DNA of 64,000 nucleotides from Verrucomicrobiota bacterium (GTDB lineage: Bacteria > Verrucomicrobiota > Verrucomicrobiia > Verrucomicrobiales > Akkermansiaceae): assembly GCA_004293445.1 (NCBI GenBank), contig RDYP01000003.1, positions 310,001 through 374,000 on the forward strand, given 5' to 3'. Position 1 is the stretch's first letter; every line of letters begins with the position of its first letter. The notes below the pieces were generated by a model, which made no database searches, had not been told where the DNA came from, and worked only from the letters and a program-made list of their open reading frames with translations. The position numbers and the translations under genes were made by a program. Below are positions 30,193 to 40,042 of this stretch, in pieces.

Positions 30193-30222
30193 TTGTCTTT
30201 GTTCACCTATTCATTTTGGCAT

Positions 30223-32136
30223 ATGAGATCCGATTTTATCCCGTCACTTAAGACTTCCCGCCGCGAGTTTTTGGTCATGACCGGGAGTGCCGTCGCCGCC
30301 TCTTCGCTGCCTGCCCGGTTGCATGGAGCCGAGGAGAGCCCGGGGATGGTTTTGCTTGAAGCCGAGCAGTTTGATGATTTCGGCGGCTGGGTGCTCGACC
30401 AGCAATCGATGGACCAGATGGGATCGCCCTACCTGCTGGCCCACGGCTTGGGAATCCCGGTCAAGGACGCCACCACAGCCGCAAACATTGCTTCCCCGGG
30501 AACTTATCGCGCATGGGTCCGCACACGCGATTGGGTGGCACCGTGGAAGGCACCGGGAGCACCCGGGAAATTCCAAGTGAAGGTCAACGGCACACCGCTG
30601 GAGACCACCTTTGGCACCACGGGAGCGCAGTGGCACTGGCAGGACGGCGGACTGGTTGAGCTTGGTGCCCGCATCCAAGTCGCACTGAATGATTTGACCG
30701 GATTCGAAGGCCGCTGCGACGCGGTTCTGTTCTGCAAGGACCCCGGTTTCGCGCCGCCCAACGAGCTCGCCGAGTTGACTCGGTTCCGCCGAAGCGTGCT
30801 GGGCCTCGGGATGGACCCGGAGCCGGGCGGGGACTTCGACCTGGTGGTGGCCGGGGGCGGCATCGCGGGCACCTGCGCGGCACTGAGCGCCGCGCGCAAC
30901 GGCTTGAAAGTGGCCCTCGTCCAGGATCGTCCCGTGCTCGGCGGCAACGGGTCTTCCGAAGTCCGGGTCTGGCCACAGGGCAAGGTCAACCAGCAGCCTT
31001 ACCCGCATCTGGGGGACATTGTGCGGGAAATCGTGCCGGAAAGAAAATCCAAGGACCCCACGCGAACCGGTGCCGCATTCGGCGACGAACTCAAGACGAA
31101 GGCGATTGCCGGCGAACCGCGGATTACCTTGTTCACCGATCAGCGGGTGTATGCCGTGGAGATGGCAGGCAAGACCATCCAAGCTGTGCTGGCCCAGCAC
31201 ACCCGCACCGGCCGTCGGATCCGACTCAAGGGGAAATTGTTTGCCGATTGCACCGGCGACGCCACCGTGGGTTATCTCGCGGGAGCGGATTACGAGCAGA
31301 CCCGCGAGGGCCATCAGGGGATGACGAACCTCTGGAGACTGGTTGACGCGGCCGACAAACAACAGGTGCTCCAATGCGAGTGCAAAGACAAGACGGCTTT
31401 GTCCCTGGCATACGAGTCCGGCAAGGTGGCGCAGCCCTTTCCGCGCTGCCCTTGGGCCCTTGACCTGAGCGACAAACCGTTCCCGGGCCGCAAGACTTAC
31501 AAAGGCCAGTGGGGAGGGGAATCACCGCTGAGCAATTTGGGGCGCTGGTTCTGGGAGAGCGGCTTTGACATGGACCCGATCGCCGATGTCGAGCGGATCC
31601 GGGACATGAATTTGCGGGCCATGTACGGCGCATGGGACGCGCTCAAGAATGTCGATCACCTCTATCCCAACCATCGCATCGGCTGGGCGGCCTACATTGC
31701 AGGGAAACGCGAATCGCGCCGGCTTCTGGGCGACGTGATTCTTTCGGCCGACGATTTCCGCAACGCGAAGTACTACCCCGACGGCTGTTTTCCGTGCACC
31801 TGGCATATCGATATCCATGGGCCGCATCCGAAATACAAATCGGGCCTGGAAAGCCACGAGTTCATTTCCGAGGCGACCGTCGGCAAGGACTTCTCCTACA
31901 AGGGGCCTTACTGGGCACCCTACCGCTGCCTGTATAGCCGCAATATCTCCAATTTGTTCATGGCAGGCCGCGACATCAGCGTGACGCACGACGGCTTGGG
32001 CCCGGTGCGTGTGATGAAGACCTGTGGAATCATGGGTGAGGTGGTCGGCAAGGCTGCTGCCATCTGCATGGAAGAGAATACCAATCCCCGCGGGGTTTAT
32101 GAACGCCATTGGGCGCGTCTCCAGGCCCGCTTCTAA
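30223..32136 (+). CDS. Tat-exported FAD-dependent oxidoreductase
   Basis: Twin-arginine signal TSRREFLVMTGSAVAASS; Rossmann FDLVVAGGGIAGTCAALSAARNG; YLAGADYE; stop TAA lies inside a TCTAACAG word. Start may alternatively be TTG 30193. Confidence 0.88.
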   Translation: MRSDFIPSLKTSRREFLVMTGSAVAASSLPARLHGAEESPGMVLLEAEQFDDFGGWVLDQQSMDQMGSPYLLAHGLGIPVKDATTAANIASPGTYRAWVRTRDWVAPWKAPGAPGKFQVKVNGTPLETTFGTTGAQWHWQDGGLVELGARIQVALNDLTGFEGRCDAVLFCKDPGFAPPNELAELTRFRRSVLGLGMDPEPGGDFDLVVAGGGIAGTCAALSAARNGLKVALVQDRPVLGGNGSSEVRVWPQGKVNQQPYPHLGDIVREIVPERKSKDPTRTGAAFGDELKTKAIAGEPRITLFTDQRVYAVEMAGKTIQAVLAQHTRTGRRIRLKGKLFADCTGDATVGYLAGADYEQTREGHQGMTNLWRLVDAADKQQVLQCECKDKTALSLAYESGKVAQPFPRCPWALDLSDKPFPGRKTYKGQWGGESPLSNLGRWFWESGFDMDPIADVERIRDMNLRAMYGAWDALKNVDHLYPNHRIGWAAYIAGKRESRRLLGDVILSADDFRNAKYYPDGCFPCTWHIDIHGPHPKYKSGLESHEFISEATVGKDFSYKGPYWAPYRCLYSRNISNLFMAGRDISVTHDGLGPVRVMKTCGIMGEVVGKAAAICMEENTNPRGVYERHWARLQARF

Positions 32137-32288
32137 CAGATGCCGTCGGCCAAAACCGATCATCTACAACTCGCAACCTCCACCGATTTCGAAATATGGA
32201 AACGCCACAAAAGCACCAAGTTTCCACCCCGCGCCCAGCACGGCAGGCGCTTTCTGGCATCCGAATCCGCGGTCGCGTGAAGCATCCA

Positions 32289-34613
32289 ATGAAAATCATC
32301 AAGGCATGGCTCTGCCTCCTCTGCGTTGCAGGCCCGACCCAGGCGGCACAGGATTCCGAACCCGTCATCGCGTCTGAAACGCTGCGAGAGGCCGGGGAGA
32401 AAATCGTGTCCTTCGGCGCTGCGGGTACGGTCCGCCGGGCGGCGCTCGACTGGGCCATGATGGAGTGTCGACGTTTGCAGGATACACGCGGAGCTGCAGC
32501 CTCGGCCATGATCGAGGGCCTGGCGAAGGATCTGTCACGCGCCACGGCCGATTCAAGCTATGGAAAAAAGAATGACGAACCGGTTACGATTTTTCCCGTA
32601 ATTCGTTCCCTGACTACGAACCCCGCTGCCCACAAGCTCTTTGATATCGGCGACTATGCGAAAACCAATCCCCTTCATCCTCTGAAGGCCGGGCGTAATT
32701 CGGCATTGGCCGATTCTGACGCGCTGCATCTCGCCTACGCCGCGCTTCATCCGCAAAGCCCTGCCAGAGGAAATCCGCAGGCGATCATCGCCTTGCTCAC
32801 CGTCATGAATCAGTCGTGGTGTGTTCGGCAAAAAGACACTTGGTCGGAACAGGATGCGATCATCGCCTACATCTTGCTCGATGCGGTCTATCCCGATTTG
32901 ATTCCCGCGACGATCCGCGCTGAGTGGATCAAATCCATGCGCGGCCGTTGTGACCGGCAAATAGCGGCTTACACTCCCTTGCTTGATGAAGACTACATTT
33001 CCCGGAGTTGGCTCAATGGCGATATCCGCAACATCATTCATGTCGGCTTCGCCGGGATCGCCCTGCAGGATGCCCGCTACCGCAAGTGGATGGATGACGC
33101 CCTCGGCCGGATCTATCTGACGCTCCAGCCCGACGGGGCCACCAATTACACCGGCTATCAGAACGAGGCGGGATTGTATCACGATGCCGCCGTGCAATGT
33201 CTGGCGTGGTATTGGCTGTTTAGCCGCAATCCCCAGGCGTCCGACTTCGTCGCGAAATCAGCCCGCTTCTACCCGCTCACCGCCCATCGTTTTATCTGCG
33301 AGGAATACACCGCGCCCGAGCAAAAGCATTACTACAACGGCAACCTCGCCTGTAAGACTTTCGCCGGATGTTTCGCCGGAGATCCCTTTGCAGTCGCCGC
33401 CTGCCAATGGACCACCAGCCACCTTGGAGCTTTTTCCTATGATCCCTCGATGACGGTCGTCCCGCTTCCGGACAACTACACGCTCTTCGACCGCAACATC
33501 ATCGGCCCGCGCGGACGTTATGGAAACTTGGACTTCGCCATTTCGACCCGCGATTTCAGCTACTATCCGGGAAAAACCAATCCCGTCTCCCGCACCCCCG
33601 ACAAGGGTTTCGGCGTGACATCCTTCCTTGGCATGCGGGTGATGAACCCGCCGGATTTCAACGGCTGGCCGATGAACGCCGTTGTCGAACGCGTCATGAA
33701 CCGTGCCCGCATCGGCAAACAGGAATATGACAAGGGCGAGCTGATCGAGTCCTCGGTGAGCATGGCGGGAACCGCGTCCGCTGTTTCCGCCGACTACATG
33801 ACCTCCGGCCGCCAAGGGCAGAATTGGAACTGGGGCCCGGTGCCGTTTTCCAACACCCAGGCATGGATCATCAATGGCGAGCGCGCCGTCGGATTCATGC
33901 GCATCGAGGCCGCGGCCCCCGTCAAGGATTCCCGCATGTCCACCATGTTTGAGTTTGTCAGCGGCCGCGGCAAGTGGGGCCAGCGCAAGGAACTCGTCAC
34001 TCGTGAAAAGGGGTCGCACGAATACGGTGATCTCCGGCTCCGCGTGATCGGAACTTCCTACAAGGATTTTGAGGTCACTTACACCAAGGGCGGATTGTCC
34101 GGCGACGACAAGATGCGCGCGCTGTTCCGCCTCGTCGAAGAACCCGGAGAACAGGACAGGCTCCGCAATTATGAAAGCGGCAAGGCCAACTGGTGCCTTG
34201 TCGAACTCCGGCCCGCATCCTCCGCGCCCGCCGAATCCATCCGCCTGCTGGAGGCCGGTCCAGGCCTCACCGCGTTCACCTATACGGCTTCGGGCAGATC
34301 ATTCGCCCTCGTCCACAACCCGGGAACCACATCTGCCAGGGCGAATTTCGACATGCCGCCGTCATTCGCCATTCACTCCGTCCACTTGGGCACCGATGGC
34401 AACGTGGACCGCGACAAATACCTCAACATGTCGGATTTCCTGAAATCCGGCGAGCGTGACAGCCAAGCGAAGACCATCGCCATCCCCGGGCGGCAGGTCA
34501 GCTTCACCATCCCGCCGAAACGGCACATTCTTGTCATCGCCAGCAACGATCCCGCCGACCACACGAGCGGCATGAAGTTCTATCAAGACGTTTTCACGGT
34601 TCCCCGGAACTGA
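32289..34613 (+). CDS. Putative secreted polysaccharide lyase-like protein (subfamily B of the local paralog family)
   Basis: ATG 32289 gives signal peptide MKIIKAWLCLLCVAGPTQA; LTLQPDGATNYTGYQNEAGLYHD and YTLFDRNIIGPRG shared with the C-terminal part of 45785..50683. Confidence 0.7.
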   Translation: MKIIKAWLCLLCVAGPTQAAQDSEPVIASETLREAGEKIVSFGAAGTVRRAALDWAMMECRRLQDTRGAAASAMIEGLAKDLSRATADSSYGKKNDEPVTIFPVIRSLTTNPAAHKLFDIGDYAKTNPLHPLKAGRNSALADSDALHLAYAALHPQSPARGNPQAIIALLTVMNQSWCVRQKDTWSEQDAIIAYILLDAVYPDLIPATIRAEWIKSMRGRCDRQIAAYTPLLDEDYISRSWLNGDIRNIIHVGFAGIALQDARYRKWMDDALGRIYLTLQPDGATNYTGYQNEAGLYHDAAVQCLAWYWLFSRNPQASDFVAKSARFYPLTAHRFICEEYTAPEQKHYYNGNLACKTFAGCFAGDPFAVAACQWTTSHLGAFSYDPSMTVVPLPDNYTLFDRNIIGPRGRYGNLDFAISTRDFSYYPGKTNPVSRTPDKGFGVTSFLGMRVMNPPDFNGWPMNAVVERVMNRARIGKQEYDKGELIESSVSMAGTASAVSADYMTSGRQGQNWNWGPVPFSNTQAWIINGERAVGFMRIEAAAPVKDSRMSTMFEFVSGRGKWGQRKELVTREKGSHEYGDLRLRVIGTSYKDFEVTYTKGGLSGDDKMRALFRLVEEPGEQDRLRNYESGKANWCLVELRPASSAPAESIRLLEAGPGLTAFTYTASGRSFALVHNPGTTSARANFDMPPSFAIHSVHLGTDGNVDRDKYLNMSDFLKSGERDSQAKTIAIPGRQVSFTIPPKRHILVIASNDPADHTSGMKFYQDVFTVPRN

Positions 34614-34636
34614 ATTACTTCCCACCAATTCTCCAT

Positions 34637-36118
34637 ATGAATCCTGATTATTTCATCCCCGCACTTCTATCGTTACTCCTGCTGGCAAGCCACGCCGCGC
34701 TTCCCGCAGCAGAGACCCGTCCCGAAAGCCCGGAATCCAAAGATCGCCAACCCGCCATTACCGACGCCGCCGACGCACAGGCAGCAGCCCTCCAGCAATC
34801 ATTCCAGAAACCCGCCAGCCCAAACACTCATCCGGATGCCCAATGGTTCCCCTATGCTGGTCTCGGACTCTTCATCCACTGGGGTATCGCCTCGGTCAAA
34901 GGCGAGGGCGATCTCTCCTGGTGCATGCTGGCGAACAGACCCTGGTATGACGCCACCATCACACCCAACGATTACTACGGACTCATCCGCCAGTGGAATC
35001 CCGACAAGCTCGACTTCGACAAGATTCTCGGTGCCGCCAAGGCAGCGGGATTCGAATACGCAGTCTTCACCACCAAACACCACGACGGTTTCACCATGTG
35101 GCCATCGGCCTTCGGTGACATCGGCACAAAGTCCAGCTTCGGCGGACGCGACATCGTCCGGGAGTTCGTCAACGCCTGCCGCAAGCACTCGCTGAAGGTC
35201 GGCTTTTACTACTCGCCGCCCGATTGGAGGTTCGATCGCGACTACCGCAGTTGGTCGTTCACTGGCAAGTCGCTCGATATGGATCACAAGCCGGTTGTTC
35301 GTCCGAAGAAACCTGCCGACCACGACCGCAAACGCGCAGAACTCGTGAAGGGACAGGTCACTGAACTACTCACCCACTACGGAAAAATCGACCTGATGTG
35401 GTTCGACGGAGGCAAAGGTGAAATCCCCAATGACACGGTCCGCAGCCTGCAACCCGGCATCGTCATCAACCACCGCAATGGCGGCTCCGGCGACTATGGT
35501 GACTCCGAAGGCAAGCTGCCAGGAAAGCGTTTCAATGGCTGGTTCGAGTCGTGCGTGACCGTCTGGCCGATGCGCAAATGGAGCTATTCCAACGAATACC
35601 CACAAACAGGCGCGCCGATGACGCTGACCATGCTCTCCATCCTCCGCGGCTGGGGCGGGAATCTGTTGGCCAACGTCGGCCCCGCGGGTGACGGATCGAT
35701 CCCAGGCACCGTCACCGGGGTCTGGTCAGAAATGGCGGCATGGATGAAACACAGCGGCGAGTCCGTGCATGGCACCCGCCCCGGACCGTGGCCGAAACAA
35801 GTCAATCTTCCCGTCACCACCCGCGATGGTGCGGCCTACATCCATTTCCTGCCGAAACTTCCGGAAAACCTTCAGGGCCTTCCCGCAGGTGTAAAGACGC
35901 TCACCCAGACCCGGCAGGTCATTCCGGCGCTCCCGAAATACTCCGAGACGGTGGTCTGGAAAAACGCGCCAAGACCCGCAAAGGTAACCCTGTTGCGCAC
36001 CGGGCAAGCACTCCCGTTCAGCCATGAGAACAGCACCCTCACCCTGACGCTCGCTCCGGAGCTTCGCAGCACCCACGTCGATGTCGTGAAAGTCCAATGG
36101 GATGAAACCTCGCGCTAG
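34637..36118 (+). CDS. GH29-type alpha-L-fucosidase, secreted (second copy)
   Basis: LGLFIHWGIASVKG, FEYAVFTTKHHDGFTMWPS, GKIDLMWFDGGKG. Confidence 0.9.
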   Translation: MNPDYFIPALLSLLLLASHAALPAAETRPESPESKDRQPAITDAADAQAAALQQSFQKPASPNTHPDAQWFPYAGLGLFIHWGIASVKGEGDLSWCMLANRPWYDATITPNDYYGLIRQWNPDKLDFDKILGAAKAAGFEYAVFTTKHHDGFTMWPSAFGDIGTKSSFGGRDIVREFVNACRKHSLKVGFYYSPPDWRFDRDYRSWSFTGKSLDMDHKPVVRPKKPADHDRKRAELVKGQVTELLTHYGKIDLMWFDGGKGEIPNDTVRSLQPGIVINHRNGGSGDYGDSEGKLPGKRFNGWFESCVTVWPMRKWSYSNEYPQTGAPMTLTMLSILRGWGGNLLANVGPAGDGSIPGTVTGVWSEMAAWMKHSGESVHGTRPGPWPKQVNLPVTTRDGAAYIHFLPKLPENLQGLPAGVKTLTQTRQVIPALPKYSETVVWKNAPRPAKVTLLRTGQALPFSHENSTLTLTLAPELRSTHVDVVKVQWDETSR

Positions 36119-36142
36119 AAACCTCACACCCACTCGCCCATT

Positions 36143-37696
36143 ATGTCTGATTCATCCACTCTGTTCGCCATCTTGTTCTCCGGCGCCTTCCTCGGCATCG
36201 CCCCGCTCCATGCGGAGGCCTTGCCGTCGATCTATCAGCCCGCAAACTCCCCGCAGCCGTTGGCTCCGCTGCCCACTCCCTCCCAGTTCCGCTGGCACCA
36301 GCAGGAGTTGCAGATCTTCATCCACTTCGGCGTCAACACATTCACCGGATTGGGCTGGGGCGATGGCACGGAAAACCCGGACCTGTTTGCGCCAACCGAT
36401 CTCGACTGCGAGCAATGGGCACGCGTCGCGAAGGAGAACGGCTTCACCCGCATGACCCTCAGCGCCAAGCATCACGACGGCTTCTGCCTCTGGCCCAGCT
36501 AATACACGGACCACTGCGTGAAATCCAGCAAGTGGCGCGATGGCAAGGGCGACGTGGTCGGTGAATTCGTCAAAGCCTGCCGGAAATACGGCCTCGGAGC
36601 CGGCATCTATCTCTCGCCCTGGGACCGCCACGACAAACGCTACGGCACTCCCGCTTACAACGATTACTACATCAGCCAGGTGAACGAACTCTTTGACCGC
36701 TATGGCAGGATCGACTCGTTCTGGCTGGATCTCGCCTTCAAGGATGAAGGTTACACCATGCCCTTCGAGTGGCAGCGGATCTATGATGCGATGTACCGCC
36801 GCAATCCCGCCGTCACCATCGAGATGGGCGGCCCGGACGTCGGATGGATCGGCAACGAGGCGGGCTCCGGTTTGGAAACCTGCTGGAATTTCCACGAACT
36901 CCCCTACGCCACGACCTCCGGCGCGCTGCCCGGAAGAATGCCATTCGCTTACACCGGCGGCATCCAGCCGGAAGCGGAAAACGTCGGCAAGCACCCGAAC
37001 TACAAGGCCATCCCCGCCCTGCGTTATTGCCCGCGTCTCGGCGATGCATCGGTCCGCCGCGGCTGGTTCTGGAACCCCGACCAAAGCCGCGGCCCGGAGT
37101 GGTGGAAACAGATCTACTTCAATTGCGTCGGACGCGGCAGCAGCATGATGTATGGTTTCGCCCCGGACCGCCGCGGACATTTCCCCGAAGAGGATGTCGC
37201 CGGAGCCGTGGCGCTCAGGAAGATGCTCGATGAAATCCAGCAGACGGATTTCGCCGCAGGCAAACCCATCACCGCCGATACCACCTGGAAATCCATCGCC
37301 GGTCACGAAGCCGCAAAATCCGTCGATGGCGACCCGCTCAGCTATTGGGCGGCCGAGGAATCCTCAACCACGGCCGCGCTGGAAGTGGACCTCGGAAAGC
37401 CCTGCCAATTCAATGTCGTCAACCTGCAGGAACCGGTCTTCATGGGCCAGCGCGTGAAAAAATACCGCGTCGAATACCTCGACGGCGAGACATGGAAACC
37501 CTTCTCCGAAGGCACCACCATCGGCCACCGCAAGCTCGACCGCCGCGCCGCCGTCACCGCCAGCAAGGTGCGCCTCATCATCGATGACGCCCGAGCCTAT
37601 CCGCTCATCTCGACCTTCAGCCTCCACCGCACATCCTTCATCGTCAAAGAGGCTGAGGAGAAGAAAACCGGCACCCGCGAGGAAAAGGCGATCTAA
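36143..37696 (+). pseudogene. GH29-type alpha-L-fucosidase with C-terminal discoidin-like domain, interrupted by one in-frame TAA at 36500-36502
   Basis: Both ORFs (36143..36502 and 36518..37696) are in the same frame; conceptual read-through ...[56 protein letters not shown] is continuous with the fucosidase fold. Confidence 0.85.
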
Positions 37697-37707
37697 CATT
37701 CATTCGC

Positions 37708-40029
37708 ATGCACCCACGATTCATTCCGTTCCTGGCAGCTTCATGCATGATCCTACTGCATCCTAGTTCCCGGGCCGGAGTTCCGGCGCTGGAAACCATC
37801 AGCAAGGCGGTCGATGCCTTGCCGAACAAGTCCGGTGAGGATCAAGCCAAACGTGCGGTTCTGGAGATCGCCCTCGAGCGGGCGAAAGCCAGCACCGAGG
37901 CCGGAATCCCCGAAAAAGCCGCATCCTTGTTGGCGGACATCGAGGCCGCGATGGAGGTTTCATCCGCCACCATGGCCAGGCAGGCGACCACGGATTCCCC
38001 GCACATCGCAGCCATCAAGCCGGTGCCCGTCACGGTGGACAATCCCTACCTGGACGCGCTCGCGGCATGGGGAAACAAGATGCTTGCCAAGCCGGAAAAC
38101 CCATGGGCCCGCGCCACACCGACCACCGTAGTGATGAAGGGCCTGACCACCCGCGAAGTCGGCGAGGAAATCCGCAACTGCGTCTGGCTCTACGCCAACC
38201 CGGCAAGCCCGCTCCGCGGAAATGGCGAGCTTCTCAAACGCCTGCTACGCCGCTGCCACGCGTTCATCGATGCCGCGAACCTCGATCGGGACCCTGCGGC
38301 AAAGGCGAAAACGGCCGTTTATGATCAGTTCGCCACCGAAGCCGGATTCAGCGGCTTGATCGAGTTCATCTCACTTTACCCCGGCCTGCTGCTTCCATCG
38401 CAACGCACTGAGTGGGACTCCGGACTTCAAGCGGCTTTTGACAAAATCTGGAGCGAAGCCAAAGGAGCCAACAACTGGAACCTCAACATCGAGACCGCAC
38501 GCATGGTCGCCGTCCTCCACTTCGGCTATTACCACAAAAAGCAGGAGGTGATCGACAAGGTGCTCCGCCATGTGGACGTCACGATTTCAAAAATGAAACC
38601 GGACGGAGCATTCCCCTACAACGGCGACAGCAACCCGTCCTGCAACTACCACGGAGCGATCGTCGGTTCCTTGTCGAAAATCTACGACATTTCCGGCCAT
38701 CAGCCCATCGCCAAGGCCCTCGCCGCCACCCAGTGGAAAGGCCCTGTGATGGGGCGGACCGATGAGTTCTGGACCTCGCCGTTTCACAAAACCTTTCGTT
38801 GGAACTACGAACGTGGTACCGAGAATGCGAACCAACTCGTCCTCGCGCTGAGCAGGAATCCCTACGCCAATTTCTTGCGTGGCAAGTCCGGCGGCCCCTA
38901 CCGCGATTCCATTTCTTGGTATCGCGGTGATCTCCCGTCGAAGCCGATGCCGGACCACTACACGATCATCGATCGCAACGTGGAGGGCCCGCGTGCCTGG
39001 TATGGTCGCTTCAATTACGCCGCCACCTACCACAGCAAGTCTCCCACGGAGAACATCACCGGCGGCCATGAAACCTTGATGGGCTGCATGACCGTCGACG
39101 ATCCGAACGGACGGGTGAACTCGATCCTCGTCAACGCGGCCCCGCGAGTGAAAGTCGCGAAGCAAGATCTCAAGGACGCCAAGGGCATACCGCAGAGCAC
39201 TGCCTGGGCCCAGCTCAGCGCGGGTCTCAAGGGCGTCTATCTTACCGGCAGGCACTACAGCGCGTCTGCCGCTACTTACTCGCTCACCACGACCCGCGCT
39301 TGGGCGTATCAGGGAAAAATGACCGATTGGCAGAGCCGCCAAGTCTGGCTCGGCCTGCCGGACCGCATCATCGGCCTGCTATCCACCGTGCCCACGAAAG
39401 AAGGAGCGCAAGCCTTCGAAATCAACACCGTGCTGCGCCTCATTTCCGGTGGCACCGCCGGTGCCGTGCTTTGCAAGAAGCTCGTGAAAACCGGCGAAAA
39501 CCGTTACCGCTACGGCGAGCTCGATATCATCGTGCACCAGTCGAATTTCGCGGCGATCACTGAGGAACTCCTTCCTTATCGTCGGAAGCACTACCCGGCC
39601 TCGGAACTGACCTTCCGCGCGCGACCGGGTGTTCACGAGACCCCGAAGACCTATACCGCCTCGACCCGTTTCCAATGCGTGGTGGAAGTGCGTCCGATCT
39701 GGGCGGAAGGGGAGGCGAAGCTTGCGGCATCTCACGAAAACCACCTGCTGAAACTCCACGCCCTGCTCCACGGCAAGCGCTGGCACATCCTTTTCAACGC
39801 AGGCGACAAAGCCACCACGGTCCAGCTGCCCGCCAACAGCGGCCCGGACATTCGCAGGAGCCTCCGCGTCTCGGATCTCCACCAAGGGCTGCCCAACAAA
39901 GTCCTCCGCCGCTCCGTAACGCTCGCTCCTCAGCAGGAAGCCGTGCTCATCGAAAGCGCCGACCCCATCGACCATCTTCCCGGCTGGCCTTCCTTTGAAG
40001 CCATGGTCGGGCATAAGGAATCTCCCTGA
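37708..40029 (+). CDS. Putative secreted polysaccharide lyase-like protein (subfamily A)
   Basis: LPNKSGEDQAKRAVLEIALERAKA and DGAFPYNGDSNPSCNYHGAIVGSL, YTIIDRNVEGPRAWYG shared with 13134..18077. Confidence 0.7.
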   Translation: MHPRFIPFLAASCMILLHPSSRAGVPALETISKAVDALPNKSGEDQAKRAVLEIALERAKASTEAGIPEKAASLLADIEAAMEVSSATMARQATTDSPHIAAIKPVPVTVDNPYLDALAAWGNKMLAKPENPWARATPTTVVMKGLTTREVGEEIRNCVWLYANPASPLRGNGELLKRLLRRCHAFIDAANLDRDPAAKAKTAVYDQFATEAGFSGLIEFISLYPGLLLPSQRTEWDSGLQAAFDKIWSEAKGANNWNLNIETARMVAVLHFGYYHKKQEVIDKVLRHVDVTISKMKPDGAFPYNGDSNPSCNYHGAIVGSLSKIYDISGHQPIAKALAATQWKGPVMGRTDEFWTSPFHKTFRWNYERGTENANQLVLALSRNPYANFLRGKSGGPYRDSISWYRGDLPSKPMPDHYTIIDRNVEGPRAWYGRFNYAATYHSKSPTENITGGHETLMGCMTVDDPNGRVNSILVNAAPRVKVAKQDLKDAKGIPQSTAWAQLSAGLKGVYLTGRHYSASAATYSLTTTRAWAYQGKMTDWQSRQVWLGLPDRIIGLLSTVPTKEGAQAFEINTVLRLISGGTAGAVLCKKLVKTGENRYRYGELDIIVHQSNFAAITEELLPYRRKHYPASELTFRARPGVHETPKTYTASTRFQCVVEVRPIWAEGEAKLAASHENHLLKLHALLHGKRWHILFNAGDKATTVQLPANSGPDIRRSLRVSDLHQGLPNKVLRRSVTLAPQQEAVLIESADPIDHLPGWPSFEAMVGHKESP

Positions 40030-40042
40030 TGCTCTCTAGTGT

